DNA from: Sphingomonas lycopersici
GTDB lineage: Bacteria > Pseudomonadota > Alphaproteobacteria > Sphingomonadales > Sphingomonadaceae
Assembly: GCF_026130605.1 (NCBI RefSeq)
Contig: NZ_JANFAU010000002.1
Location: 186,001 to 250,000 of the forward strand
DNA: 64,000 nt
Reading direction: 5' to 3'
Shown: positions 25,350-35,930 of the stretch, piece by piece
Numbering within the stretch: the first letter of the stretch is position 1
Layout of the letters: every line of letters starts with the position of its first letter
The notes under the pieces: model-generated
Database searches by the model: none
Told to the model about the DNA's origin: nothing
What the model saw: only the letters and a program-made list of their open reading frames with translations
Translations under genes and position numbers: made by a program

Positions 25350-25535
25350 TGGCTCGATCCTTCGATTCTTGGCGGGGTTTGCCCCGCGATGCGCCGGTGC
25401 CCGGCGTCGGGTTGCCGCCACGGCTGGCGGCGGCGCCAATCTAGAGGCGCCAGCGGCTTACCGCAACGTGAATGGCAGGAGGGCCGCCATTATCCGCAAC
25501 CGCGCCCCAGCCCTTAGCCGGGGTGACGCGCGGCG

Positions 25536-26906
25536 CTATTCCTCGCGCGTCTCGGTGATGCCGAGCAGCTTGAGCTTCCGGTGCAGCGCCGAACGCTCCA
25601 TCCCGATGAAGCTCGCGGTGCGCGAGATATTGCCCGAGAAGCGCCGGATCTGGACGCGGAGATATTCGCGCTCGAACGTCTCGCGTGCCTCGCGGAGCGG
25701 CGCGCCCATGATCGCGGCGGTGCCCGCCCCGCCCTCGCTGTCGCCGAGCACCTCGGCGGGGAGCAGATCGAGGTCGATCCGCCCGATGCGGTCGCCGGGC
25801 GCGAGGATGATCGTCCGCTCGACGACGTTGCGCAATTCGCGCACGTTGCCGGGCCAGTCATAGCTCTGCAGCGCGACCATCGCGTCGGTGGCGATCTCGG
25901 GGGTCGGCACGCGGCGTTCGGACGCGTAATGCGCGACGAAATGCTCGACCAGCGCGGGGATATCCTCGCGCCGCTCGGCCAGCGCCGGCAGCACGACCGG
26001 CACGACGTTGAGCCGATAGTAAAGATCCTCGCGGAACCGCCCTTCGGCGATCTCCGCCGTCAGGTCGCGCGCGGTGGCCGAGACGACGCGGACATCGACC
26101 TTCACCTGCCGCGTCCCCCCGACCCGCGCGAAGCTCTGGTCGGTCAGCACGCGCAGGATGCGCGCCTGGGTCGCGATCGGCATGTCGGCGATCTCGTCGA
26201 GGAACAGCGTGCCGCCGTGCGCCTGTTCGAGCAAGCCCGGGCGGACGAGATCGCCGCCCTCCTCCACCCCGAACAATTCCTCCTCCATCCGATCGGGGGT
26301 CATGCGCGCGGCGCTGACGATCACGAACGGCGAGTTGGTGCGCGGGCTCCAGCCGTGGAGCAACCGTGCCGCGACCTCCTTGCCCACGCCGGCCGGCCCG
26401 GTGATGAGGATGCGACTGCCGGTACCGGCGACGCGCTTAAGCGTCGCACGCACCGCGTTGATCGCACTCGAACTGCCGGTGAGATCGGTATCGCGCCCGG
26501 CCGAGGCGCGCAGCGACGCCACCTCGCGCCGCAGCCGCTCGGTCTCGGTCGCGCGCTCGACCATCAGCAGCAACCGCTCTGCCTGAAACGGCTTTTCGAT
26601 GAAATCGACCGCGCCGGCGCGGATCGCCGCCACCGCGGTATCGAGATTGCCGTGCCCCGAGATCATCAGCACCGCGATCGAGGGGTCGCGGCGTTTGATC
26701 TCGTCGAGAAGCTGTAGCCCATCGAGCCGCGATCCCTGCAGCCACACGTCGAGCAGCACGAGGCTCGGGCGGCGCACCGCAATCGCCTCCAGCGCGGCAT
26801 CGCTGTCGGCGGCGACGCGGGTCTCATAACCCTCGTCCTCCAGCACCCCGGCGACCAGTTCGCGGATATCGAGTTCGTCATCGACGACGAGAATGTCGAG
26901 CGCCAT
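25536..26906 (-). CDS. ntrX: Nitrogen-regulation response regulator NtrX, lacking the sigma-54 loop
   Basis: A 456-residue regulator with a receiver domain (phospho-Asp in LVLLDVW, about residue 54), a central AAA+ domain ([16 protein letters not shown]) and a C-terminal Fis-type HTH ([23 protein letters not shown]). The stretch after EEELFG reads [16 protein letters not shown]: the GAFTGA loop that contacts sigma-54 is missing, unlike the NtrC encoded nearby. Promoter activation through sigma-54 is therefore unlikely; it may bind and regulate sigma-70 promoters. Its start is one base after the ntrY stop. No trkA follows; hfq comes next after 186 bases. Confidence 0.94.
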   Translation of the reverse strand: MALDILVVDDELDIRELVAGVLEDEGYETRVAADSDAALEAIAVRRPSLVLLDVWLQGSRLDGLQLLDEIKRRDPSIAVLMISGHGNLDTAVAAIRAGAVDFIEKPFQAERLLLMVERATETERLRREVASLRASAGRDTDLTGSSSAINAVRATLKRVAGTGSRILITGPAGVGKEVAARLLHGWSPRTNSPFVIVSAARMTPDRMEEELFGVEEGGDLVRPGLLEQAHGGTLFLDEIADMPIATQARILRVLTDQSFARVGGTRQVKVDVRVVSATARDLTAEIAEGRFREDLYYRLNVVPVVLPALAERREDIPALVEHFVAHYASERRVPTPEIATDAMVALQSYDWPGNVRELRNVVERTIILAPGDRIGRIDLDLLPAEVLGDSEGGAGTAAIMGAPLREARETFEREYLRVQIRRFSGNISRTASFIGMERSALHRKLKLLGITETREE

Positions 26907-26907
26907 G

Positions 26908-29142
26908 TCAGATCATCCGGTTCCGGGTTAGCGCGGTGATCCCCCCGTCCTCGCCGCTGGTGGTCAAATCATCCCCGGTATCGAGCCCGGAGAGCATCGT
27001 CGTATCGAACGTCATCGTCACCAAAGTCCCGCCACCGGGATGATCAGAAAATGTAATATTACCAAAGTGTTCCTCAACGATCTTCTTGACGATCGCGAGG
27101 CCGAGGCCCGTGCCGCGCGCGCGCGTCGTCATATAGGGTTCGACGATCCGGTCGCGCTCCGGCGGCAGCCCGACCCCCGTATCGGCGACGGTGATCGTCA
27201 CCCGCCCCGGCGCCTCGGCCAGCGCCATATGCACCTCGCCGCCGTCGCCGCCCTTGGCCTCGATCGCCTCGATCGCATTCTTGACGATATTGGTCAGCGC
27301 CTGGCCGATCTGGCGCCGGTCGCACACCAAGGTCGGCCCCGGCTCTCCGTGCTCAAGCTCGAACCGCACGCCGCCGTGCGCCACTTCGTGGAGGAACATC
27401 GTCTGCCGCGCGATATCGACGAGCGATTCCTCGCGAAACACCGGCTTGGGCATCCGCGCGAAGGAGGAGAATTCGTCGACCATCCGCCGCAGATCGCCGA
27501 CCTGCCGGACGATCGTGTCGGTCAGCCGCGCGAAAGTGGTATCCCCCTCCTCCACCTTCGCGCCGTAGCGGCGCTGGAGCCGCTCGGCGGCGAGCTGGAT
27601 CGGGGTGAGCGGGTTCTTGATCTCATGCGCGATGCGCCGCGCGACATCGGCCCAGGCGGCGCGGCGCTGGTCGAGCAATTGCTGGGTGATATCGTCGAAG
27701 GTCAGGATCGGGCCGCTGCCGTCGCGCGCGATCCGCACCGCCAGCGTGCGCGGTTCGCCGCCCACCGTCACCTGCACGATCGCCTCGCGCGCATTGCCAT
27801 CGAGCAGATCGTCGAGCTCGGGCGCGATATCCGCCAGCCGCTTGCCCACCGGGGTCTCGGAGACCCCGAGCAACGTCTCGGCCGAGCTGTTGATCAGCCG
27901 CACGGTGCGATCGCCCGCGATCGAGATCACCCCCGCCGACACCCCCGACATCACCGCCTCGATCAGCGCACGGCGGCTATCGAGCTGCGCGTTGGCGGTG
28001 ACGAGCGCGTTATTCTGCGCCTCGAGCCGCTCGGTCATCCGGTTGAACGCCGTCGCCAGCGTGCCGACCTCGTCGCGCGCGCGCCAATCGGGGACGCGCG
28101 CGGAAAGATCGCCGCCCTCGACGCGCCGGGCCGCCTGGACGAGCTGCCCCACCGGGCGCACCAGCCGGTCCGCCACCGCCAGCGCGATCCACACCGCGAT
28201 CCCGACCATCAACAGCGACAGCACCAGCAGCGCGACGTTGAAACGGATCTGCAGCGATCGCGCCTTGTCGAGCAATGAATGATAATTGGCCAACGCGGTT
28301 TCGGCGCGTTTGGTCTGCGTCGTCATCTGCTTGGGATCGGTGACGCGCGCGGCGTAGAGGAACATGCTTGTCCCGGGCACCCGCGTCACGGTCTGGATGC
28401 GGTCGCCCGTCACCGTCACCACGCTGCGCTGGCCGCGGCGCAGCTCGGTCACCGCGTCGGCCGATATCTGCCGCGCGAGATTGAGGTCGTAGGGGTTGAC
28501 GAAGGCGAGCGTCTGCAACTCGCCGTTCGGCGCGATCTGGAACAGCAAAGCCTCGGAAAGGCTGCGATAATAGGTCTGCTGGAACAGGAACGGGCGAAAG
28601 CGCGGATCGTCCAGCGGGCGCTGGCTCAGCTCGTCCGAGATATCCTGCGCCATCGTGACGGTCGCTTCTTCCCAGCGCTGGAGGAATTGATTGTACGAGG
28701 CACGGGTCAGCGTCGTCGCATTCTCGAACACCGCGCGCGCGCGATCCGAATACCAGAATTGCACGCCATATTGGAACAGCAGCGAGGCGGCGATCGTCAC
28801 GAGCAGCATCGGCACCGCGGCGACGATCGAGAAGATCGCGACGAGCCGGACGTGGAGCCGCCCCTCCCCGCCGACCGGCGAGCGCCGCGCGCGGCTGTGC
28901 GCGATACGCCGGCCGAGCAGCATCAGCAGCGCGATCCAGGCAACCAGATTGGCGATCAGCAGCAAGGCCACGAGCGGCGGGGCGATCAGCCCCTGCGGCT
29001 TGCCCGCGCTCTCGATGATGAAATAGCTGCCGACGCCGACCGCGATCGACACGCCGAGCGCCGCCAGCTCCATCGCCGGCGTCACGGCGAAGCGCCGCGG
29101 CTGGCTCGATTCGGCAATCACGGGCGCCTGCGCGGCATTCAT
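26908..29142 (-). CDS. ntrY: Nitrogen-regulation sensor histidine kinase NtrY
   Basis: A 744-residue inner-membrane kinase that phosphorylates NtrX. Membrane segments lie in the first about 120 residues, followed by an extracytoplasmic region and another segment near residue 300. HAMP (about 310-365), PAS (about 385-480), the H-box ARRIAHEIKNPLTPIQ (about residue 510) and an ATPase domain with NIVKNAIEAIEA and DTGVGLP follow. The order HAMP-PAS-HisKA-ATPase is typical of NtrY. A stem-loop covers the region just before the ATG. Redox and nitrogen cues are reported for the family; none is visible here. Confidence 0.94.
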   Translation of the reverse strand: MNAAQAPVIAESSQPRRFAVTPAMELAALGVSIAVGVGSYFIIESAGKPQGLIAPPLVALLLIANLVAWIALLMLLGRRIAHSRARRSPVGGEGRLHVRLVAIFSIVAAVPMLLVTIAASLLFQYGVQFWYSDRARAVFENATTLTRASYNQFLQRWEEATVTMAQDISDELSQRPLDDPRFRPFLFQQTYYRSLSEALLFQIAPNGELQTLAFVNPYDLNLARQISADAVTELRRGQRSVVTVTGDRIQTVTRVPGTSMFLYAARVTDPKQMTTQTKRAETALANYHSLLDKARSLQIRFNVALLVLSLLMVGIAVWIALAVADRLVRPVGQLVQAARRVEGGDLSARVPDWRARDEVGTLATAFNRMTERLEAQNNALVTANAQLDSRRALIEAVMSGVSAGVISIAGDRTVRLINSSAETLLGVSETPVGKRLADIAPELDDLLDGNAREAIVQVTVGGEPRTLAVRIARDGSGPILTFDDITQQLLDQRRAAWADVARRIAHEIKNPLTPIQLAAERLQRRYGAKVEEGDTTFARLTDTIVRQVGDLRRMVDEFSSFARMPKPVFREESLVDIARQTMFLHEVAHGGVRFELEHGEPGPTLVCDRRQIGQALTNIVKNAIEAIEAKGGDGGEVHMALAEAPGRVTITVADTGVGLPPERDRIVEPYMTTRARGTGLGLAIVKKIVEEHFGNITFSDHPGGGTLVTMTFDTTMLSGLDTGDDLTTSGEDGGITALTRNRMI

Positions 29143-29146
29143 GTCA

Positions 29147-29173
29147 CTCTGCTACAACAAAGGTGTTGCAGAG
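29147..29173 (-). promoter_or_regulatory. Stem-loop over the ntrY ribosome-binding region
   Basis: CTCTGC-ACAAC pairs with GTGTTGCAGAG (one bulge), ending four bases before the ntrY ATG on the minus strand. The only Shine-Dalgarno-like bases (GCAGAGTG) are in or beside the stem, so folding could limit ntrY translation after ntrC. Confidence 0.45.
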
Positions 29174-29202
29174 AAAACACATATTCCGCAGCTCAGCGCA
29201 TG

Positions 29203-30632
<1,430 letters not shown>

Positions 30633-30636
<4 letters not shown>

Positions 30637-31694
30637 GCGGTGGCCCGCGGCAGGAGGATGCGGAACACCGTCATATGGGGGGAGCCTTCACGCGAATATT
30701 GGATGATCCCGCCCATGTCGCGGATCAGTTTGTCGACCAGGGCGAGGCCGAGTCCCTTCCCCTCCGGCCGGCTCGAGACGAACGGATCGAACAGATGCTC
30801 GGCGATGTCCTCGGGCGCGCCGGGGCCGGAATCGATCACGCAGATCTCGATCGGCAGCGGCAACCGCGGTCGTCCCGGCGCGGGGGCCACCGCCATGCCG
30901 TGACGGAAGGAGGTGGCGAGGATGATGCGCCGCTCGCCGCGCGGGCCGAGCGCGGTCGCGGCATTCTTGAGCAGGTTGAGCAGCACCTGGAGCAACGCGT
31001 CGCGATTGGCGAGCGCGGCGGGCAGCGACGGATCGAACCGCTCCTCGATCACCACTTCGCGCGCGAATCCGGCGAGCGCGACGCTGCGCGCATGGGCGAG
31101 CAACGGATAGATGTTGAGCGGTTCGAGCGCCACCGGGCGAGTGTCGGTGAAATCCTCCATCCGGTCGATCAGCGCGGCGATGCGATCGACCTCGGCGATC
31201 ACCAGCCGGGTCAGTTCCTCGGGCGCGGCGCCGTCGGCGATCAGCTGCGCCGCGCCGCGGATGCTGGAGAGCGGGTTCTTGATCTCATGCGCGAGCATCG
31301 CCGCCGCGCCGACCGCCGATCGCGCCGCCGCCGCGCGATCGGCGGAATGCCCCAGCCGGCGCGAGCTCGCGGCATTGTGAAGCGTGATCGCGCGCCAGCC
31401 GGGATGATCGGCGAGCTCGACCTGCGCGAAATCGACCCGGATGCGCCCGCTGTTGCGCGTCTCGATCTCGGTATCGAACGCGGCGAAGCCGCGCCCCGCG
31501 CGATCCTCCGCTTCGCGCGGCAAGGCGAGCACCGCCTGCACCGGCCGCCCGACCATCGCGCGCTCGGAGCGATTGAGCAGCAATTCGCATTCGGCATTGG
31601 CGCGAACGACGCGGTCCTCGGGATCGACCAGCAATACCGCAACCGGCAGCGCGGCGAGCACCTCGCCGTGCTCGGGGGTGCTATCGGCGGGCAT
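30633..31694 (-). CDS. ntrB: Nitrogen-regulation sensor histidine kinase NtrB (glnL)
   Basis: A 353-residue cytoplasmic kinase/phosphatase that controls NtrC according to nitrogen status (through PII proteins in other species). There is no membrane segment. A PAS domain (about 10-110) is followed by the H-box LAHEIKNPLSSIRGAAQLI (about 130-148) and an ATPase domain with NLLKNAATALG, DSGPGAPEDI and GLGLALVDKLI. The ATG at 31694 shares one base with the dusB stop (TGATG); an in-frame GTG at 31718 lies inside dusB and is less likely. Confidence 0.95.
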
Positions 31695-32692
31695 CACGCC
31701 GCCGCGCGGCTGCGCCACGGGGCGTAAAATTCGGCGAGCATCGCCTGGACGCGCTTGGCATCCGGCTCCTGGTTCACCTTGTTGCGGAACTCGGCCGAAC
31801 CCGGCAGCCCCTTGGTGTACCAGCCGATATGCTTGCGGGCCATATTGACCCCGGTCATCGTGCCGTAATGTACGAGCATCGCATCATAATGCTCTGTGAT
31901 CGCAAGATATTGCTCTTCGATCGATGGATCTTCGACGCGGCGGCCGGTGGCGAAATATTCCATCACCTGCGACAGGATCCACGGGCGACCATAGGCCCCG
32001 CGCCCGATCATCACCCCGTCCGCGCCGGAAAGGTCGAGCGCCTGTTCGGCGTCCTCGATGCTGCAGATATCGCCGTTGACGATCACCGGCACCGTCACCG
32101 CCTGTTTGACGTTGCGGACGAAGCCCCAGTCGGCCGAGCCCTTGTACATCTGATTGCGGGTGCGGCCGTGGACGGTGATCATCTTGCACCCGAGATCCTC
32201 GGCGATCCGCGCCAGTTCGGGGGCATTGAGGCTATCATGGCACCAGCCCATCCGCATCTTGAGCGTGACGGGCGCCTTGACCGCCTTGACCACCGCCTCG
32301 ACGATTCCGGCGGCGAGCTTCAGATCGCGCATCAGCGCCGAGCCGGCATCGCCATTGGTCACCTTGCGCACCGGGCAGCCCATGTTGATGTCGACGATCG
32401 CGGCGCCCTTGTCCTCGGCGAGCTTGGCCGCCTCGCCCATTTCATAAGGCGTGCAGCCGACGAGCTGCATCGACACCGGCTCCTCCGAAAGATGCCACGC
32501 CGCCTTCTGGAGCGACTGGCGCGTCTCGCGCAGCGCCGCCTGGCTGGCGATCATCTCGGTGACGTTGAGCCCCGAGCCGTAACGGCGCACGAGCGTGCGG
32601 AACGGCTGGTCGGTCACGCCGGTCATCGGCGCGAGCACGACCGGATTGTCGATCCGGACGGGTCCGATCTGGATGGGAGCGAGGGTGCGCAT
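31694..32692 (-). CDS. dusB: tRNA-dihydrouridine synthase DusB (NifR3)
   Basis: A flavoenzyme that reduces uridines in tRNA to dihydrouridine. It is 332 residues, a TIM barrel with [13 protein letters not shown] at the N-terminus, the catalytic-Cys motif [19 protein letters not shown], the FMN-binding [12 protein letters not shown] and [10 protein letters not shown], and a C-terminal helical domain. In alphaproteobacteria this gene (nifR3) leads the ntrBC operon, exactly as here. Confidence 0.96.
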   Translation of the reverse strand: MRTLAPIQIGPVRIDNPVVLAPMTGVTDQPFRTLVRRYGSGLNVTEMIASQAALRETRQSLQKAAWHLSEEPVSMQLVGCTPYEMGEAAKLAEDKGAAIVDINMGCPVRKVTNGDAGSALMRDLKLAAGIVEAVVKAVKAPVTLKMRMGWCHDSLNAPELARIAEDLGCKMITVHGRTRNQMYKGSADWGFVRNVKQAVTVPVIVNGDICSIEDAEQALDLSGADGVMIGRGAYGRPWILSQVMEYFATGRRVEDPSIEEQYLAITEHYDAMLVHYGTMTGVNMARKHIGWYTKGLPGSAEFRNKVNQEPDAKRVQAMLAEFYAPWRSRAAA

Positions 32693-32751
32693 GGGCCTGC
32701 CTGAAAAATGGGCAGTTAGGCGAAGTCCGCCGTGCTGACAAGGTGGCGCGC

Positions 32752-33270
32752 TCAGATCGCGCGGGCGAAAACCAGATCGTCGTGCCAGGTCGCGCCGACC
32801 TTGAAGCGGCGGGTCCCCGCGACCGCAAAGCCCTGCTTGGCGTAGAAACGCTGCGCGCGGGCATTGCCGCCATAGACCCCGAGCAGCATCCGCTTGCGCC
32901 CCAGCGCCCGCGCATCGTCGATCGCGCGCTGCATCAGCGCCGCGCCGAGGCCGGTGCCGTGGGTCGGCGCGAGCGCGTAGATGCGCTTGAGCTCGATATC
33001 GCCGTCCTCGGCAGGAACCGGCAGATCGGGGGTGGTGAGCAGGCTATAGCCGAGCGGCGCGCCGCCCGTCGGCGCCTCGGCGAGCGTGACGACGCTGGCC
33101 GCATCGGCAGCCCAGGCGGCGAAATTCGCCGCGCCGGATTTGTCAGCGACATGGGCGACGATATCCGCCCCGTCGAGGATGCCGGCGAACGCCTCGAGAA
33201 AGGTCGCGCCGGCGATCAGCGAACAGGCGGCCGCGTCGGCGGGCTCGGCACGACGCAGCCGCCAGTCCAT
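32752..33270 (-). CDS. GNAT-family N-acetyltransferase
   Basis: A 172-residue acetyltransferase. It starts [21 protein letters not shown], and the acetyl-CoA pyrophosphate loop is [15 protein letters not shown] (about 108-122), followed by [20 protein letters not shown], the standard motif B. The substrate is unknown; a small amine or a protein N-terminus is possible. ATG 33270 is one base after the ndk stop, so the two are cotranscribed. Confidence 0.88.
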   Translation of the reverse strand: MDWRLRRAEPADAAACSLIAGATFLEAFAGILDGADIVAHVADKSGAANFAAWAADAASVVTLAEAPTGGAPLGYSLLTTPDLPVPAEDGDIELKRIYALAPTHGTGLGAALMQRAIDDARALGRKRMLLGVYGGNARAQRFYAKQGFAVAGTRRFKVGATWHDDLVFARAI

Positions 33271-33271
33271 A

Positions 33272-33694
33272 TCAGCCGACGATCTCTTCGGGCTTGAAGA
33301 AGAACGCGATTTCGATCGCGGCATTCTCGTCCGAATCCGAGCCATGGACCGAATTGGCTTCGATCGATTCGGCCAGTTCCTTGCGGATCGTGCCGGGCTC
33401 GGCATTCGCCGGGTTGGTCGCGCCCATGATGTCGCGGTTGCGCTGGACGGCATTCTCGCCCTCGAGCACCTGCACCACCACCGGGCCGGAGGTCATGAAG
33501 GCGACCAGATCGTTGAAGAAGGGGCGCTCCTTATGGACGCCGTAGAAGCCCTCGGCCTGCTCCTTGGTCATGCGGATGCGCTTCGAGGCGACGACGCGCA
33601 GGCCGGCTTCCTCCAGCATCTTCGTCACGGCGCCGGTCAGGTTGCGGCGGGTGGCGTCGGGCTTGATGATCGAAAAGGTACGGTTCGCGGCCAT
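33272..33694 (-). CDS. ndk: Nucleoside diphosphate kinase
   Basis: Balances NTP pools by phosphate transfer through a phosphohistidine. It is 140 residues, the usual length, starting [18 protein letters not shown]. The active-site His is in [17 protein letters not shown] (about His117). The ATG at 33694 is supported by the family N-terminus; the open frame upstream has no family match. Confidence 0.97.
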   Translation of the reverse strand: MAANRTFSIIKPDATRRNLTGAVTKMLEEAGLRVVASKRIRMTKEQAEGFYGVHKERPFFNDLVAFMTSGPVVVQVLEGENAVQRNRDIMGATNPANAEPGTIRKELAESIEANSVHGSDSDENAAIEIAFFFKPEEIVG

Positions 33695-33809
33695 GACGGT
33701 CACGTGCTCCTTGGGTGTAGTGTTGGCGGAAAAGCGTCGGCGCGCTCTAGTGCGGGCGCGGGGAAAGCGCAACTGGTGCCAGGGCGAGTGCCGATCGTTC
33801 GGGATTTCC

Positions 33810-33867
33810 CCGTCACCCCGGCCTTGAGCCCGGGTCTATCGGGAGGCAAGCAAGGCCGGGGTGACGG
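33810..33867. repeat. Palindromic repeat between ndk and holC
   Basis: CCGTCACCCCGGCCTT and AAGGCCGGGGTGACGG are perfect reverse complements around a loop of about 26 bases. It ends 13 bases from the holC stop and could also terminate it on the minus strand. Confidence 0.75.
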
Positions 33868-33880
33868 CGATTGGTCGTTC

Positions 33881-34321
33881 TTAAGCCACCTTCTCCCAGC
33901 GCCCCACGTCGTTCTGTTTCCAGTAGCGCCGCTCCACCCCCTCGCGCCCTTGCAAGGTGCGCCACGCCACGCGCGCCGCGTCGATCGATTCCTCGTCGAA
34001 GAAGTGAAAGGCGCGCTCGAATTCCAGCGCCTCGTCGCGCCATGCCCCGTCGACCAGCGCGACATGCTGCGCGCCGTTCGCCGCCGCCACCTCGCCGGCG
34101 ATCAGGATCGGCTGGGCGCTATCGTCCCCCGTCCCCGCCTGCGCATGCGGCAGGAAGCTGTCGGGCGTATAGCCCCACAGCAACCGGTCGAGCGCGACGC
34201 GCTGCGCCTCGCCCGCGGCGACGATCAGCAGCCGGTTGCCGGACGCCACCACCTTTTCGGCGATCTGCGGCAGCGCCCGGTCGAGCGGGGTAACGGTCAG
34301 GTGATAGAAATCGACCTGCAT
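33881..34321 (-). CDS. holC: DNA polymerase III chi subunit
   Basis: Links the clamp loader to single-strand-binding protein. It is 146 residues, with the family start MQVDFYHLTVTPLDRALPQ, the central GNRLLIVAAGEAQRVALDRLLW and a C-terminal RRYWKQNDVGRWEK. The start at 34321 shares one base with the pepA stop (TGATG). The pepA-holC order is conserved in proteobacteria. Confidence 0.92.
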   Translation of the reverse strand: MQVDFYHLTVTPLDRALPQIAEKVVASGNRLLIVAAGEAQRVALDRLLWGYTPDSFLPHAQAGTGDDSAQPILIAGEVAAANGAQHVALVDGAWRDEALEFERAFHFFDEESIDAARVAWRTLQGREGVERRYWKQNDVGRWEKVA

Positions 34322-35793
34322 CAGCCCTCGAAATTCTCCGCGACGAAGCGATCGAGCACGCGCACGCCATAGCCGGTCGCGCCCTTGGCCCAGGTCGCGC
34401 CGTCCTTGTCGGCCCAGACCATCCCGGCGATGTCGAGATGCGCCCATTTCACGCCCTCGTCGACGAAGCGCTGGATGAACTGCGCGGCGGTGATCGAGCC
34501 GGCGCCGCGCGGGCCGACGTTCTTCATGTCGGCGATCGGGCTGTCGATCAGCTTGTTATAGGCGTCGCCGAGCGGGAAGCGCCACAATTGGTCGCCGCTC
34601 GCCTTGCCCGCCGCGAGCAATTGGTCGGCAAGCCCGTCGTCGTTGGCGAACAGCCCGCCATATTCGCTGCCGAGGCTGATGATCATCGCGCCCGTCAGCG
34701 TCGCGAGATCGACGATCGTTTTGACGTTGTGCGTTTTCTGCACCCAGGTGACGCAATCGCACAGCACCAGCCGCCCCTCCGCATCGGTGTTGATCACCTC
34801 GATCGTCTGGCCGGACATCGAGGTGACGACATCGCCGGGGCGCTGCGCATTGCCGTCGGGCATGTTCTCGACGAGCCCGCACACGCCGATGACATTGGCC
34901 TTCGCCTTGCGCAGCGCGAGCGTCTTCATTGCCCCCGCGACCGCGCCGGCGCCGCCCATGTCCCACTTCATGTCCTCCATGCCCGCGGCAGGCTTGATCG
35001 AGATGCCGCCGGTGTCGAAGGTCACGCCCTTGCCGACCAGCGCCAGCGCGGGATCGCCCGCCGCCGCGCCGTTCCAGCGCATCGCGAGCAGCCGCGGCGC
35101 GCGGCGCGAACCCTGCGCGACGCCGAGCAGCGCCCCCATGCCGAGCTTGTGCATCGCCGCTTCGTCAAGCACCTCGATCTCCAGCCCGAGCCCCGCGGTA
35201 TCGGCGATCACGCGCTCGACGAAGCTTTCGGGATAGAGGATGTTGGCGGGCAGCGTGACGAGCGTGCGGGTCAGCGCCAGCCCCTGGGTCACTGCATCGC
35301 GCGTCGCCCATTCCGCCTCGGCGCCGTCGGGCGCGGCGGCGATCGTCACCGTCGTCAGCGTCGGCTTCTGCTTTTCGGGGAGCCTGGTGCGATATTCGTC
35401 GAAGCGCCAGCCGCGCTGCGCCGCGCCGGCCGCGAGCCGCGCCGCCGCAACCGCGGTCGCGCCGCTGCCGGCAAGGTCCACCGTCGCGTCGGTCGCGCCG
35501 GAGGTGAGGAGCTTCGCGGTCAGCGCGCCGCCCGCCCGTTCATAGGCCGCGTCGTCGCCGCTACCGACGCCGAGCAGCAGGATGCGCGTCACCCCCTGCC
35601 CTTCGCCAACAAAGGCCTCTGCCACCGTCCCGGCCTCGCCCTCGAAACGCTGCCCCGACGCGGCTGCGGCGAGCAGCGCACGCGCGCCCGCATCGACACC
35701 GGGCAGCGCGAGCGCCGCGACATCGTCTTTCTTGACGACGAAAGCGACGACCTCTGCCTCGGGAGCGCGCGACTGGGCGAATACGATCTTCAT
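34321..35793 (-). CDS. pepA: Leucyl aminopeptidase
   Basis: Cytoplasmic M17 metallo-aminopeptidase that removes N-terminal residues from peptides. It is 490 residues, starting MKIVFAQSRAPEAEV. The metal and catalytic motifs are VGKGVTFDTGGISIKP (Lys and Asp ligands) and NTDAEGRLVLCDC (signature with Asp, Glu and Arg). It forms hexamers in studied members. It reads divergently from lptD, leaving about 137 bases for both promoters. Confidence 0.95.
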   Translation of the reverse strand: MKIVFAQSRAPEAEVVAFVVKKDDVAALALPGVDAGARALLAAAASGQRFEGEAGTVAEAFVGEGQGVTRILLLGVGSGDDAAYERAGGALTAKLLTSGATDATVDLAGSGATAVAAARLAAGAAQRGWRFDEYRTRLPEKQKPTLTTVTIAAAPDGAEAEWATRDAVTQGLALTRTLVTLPANILYPESFVERVIADTAGLGLEIEVLDEAAMHKLGMGALLGVAQGSRRAPRLLAMRWNGAAAGDPALALVGKGVTFDTGGISIKPAAGMEDMKWDMGGAGAVAGAMKTLALRKAKANVIGVCGLVENMPDGNAQRPGDVVTSMSGQTIEVINTDAEGRLVLCDCVTWVQKTHNVKTIVDLATLTGAMIISLGSEYGGLFANDDGLADQLLAAGKASGDQLWRFPLGDAYNKLIDSPIADMKNVGPRGAGSITAAQFIQRFVDEGVKWAHLDIAGMVWADKDGATWAKGATGYGVRVLDRFVAENFEG

Positions 35794-35930
35794 CTCAAAC
35801 CATCCTTCGAAACGTCGTCCGGTCCCTGGGCGTTCCCGGCTCGACTGGCAAGACGTTGCAGCCTGCGCGTTGCGATGCGATAGGGCGAAGAAGCGCCGCC
35901 ATGTCGGCCGCGCGGGCAAAATAGCGGGAA

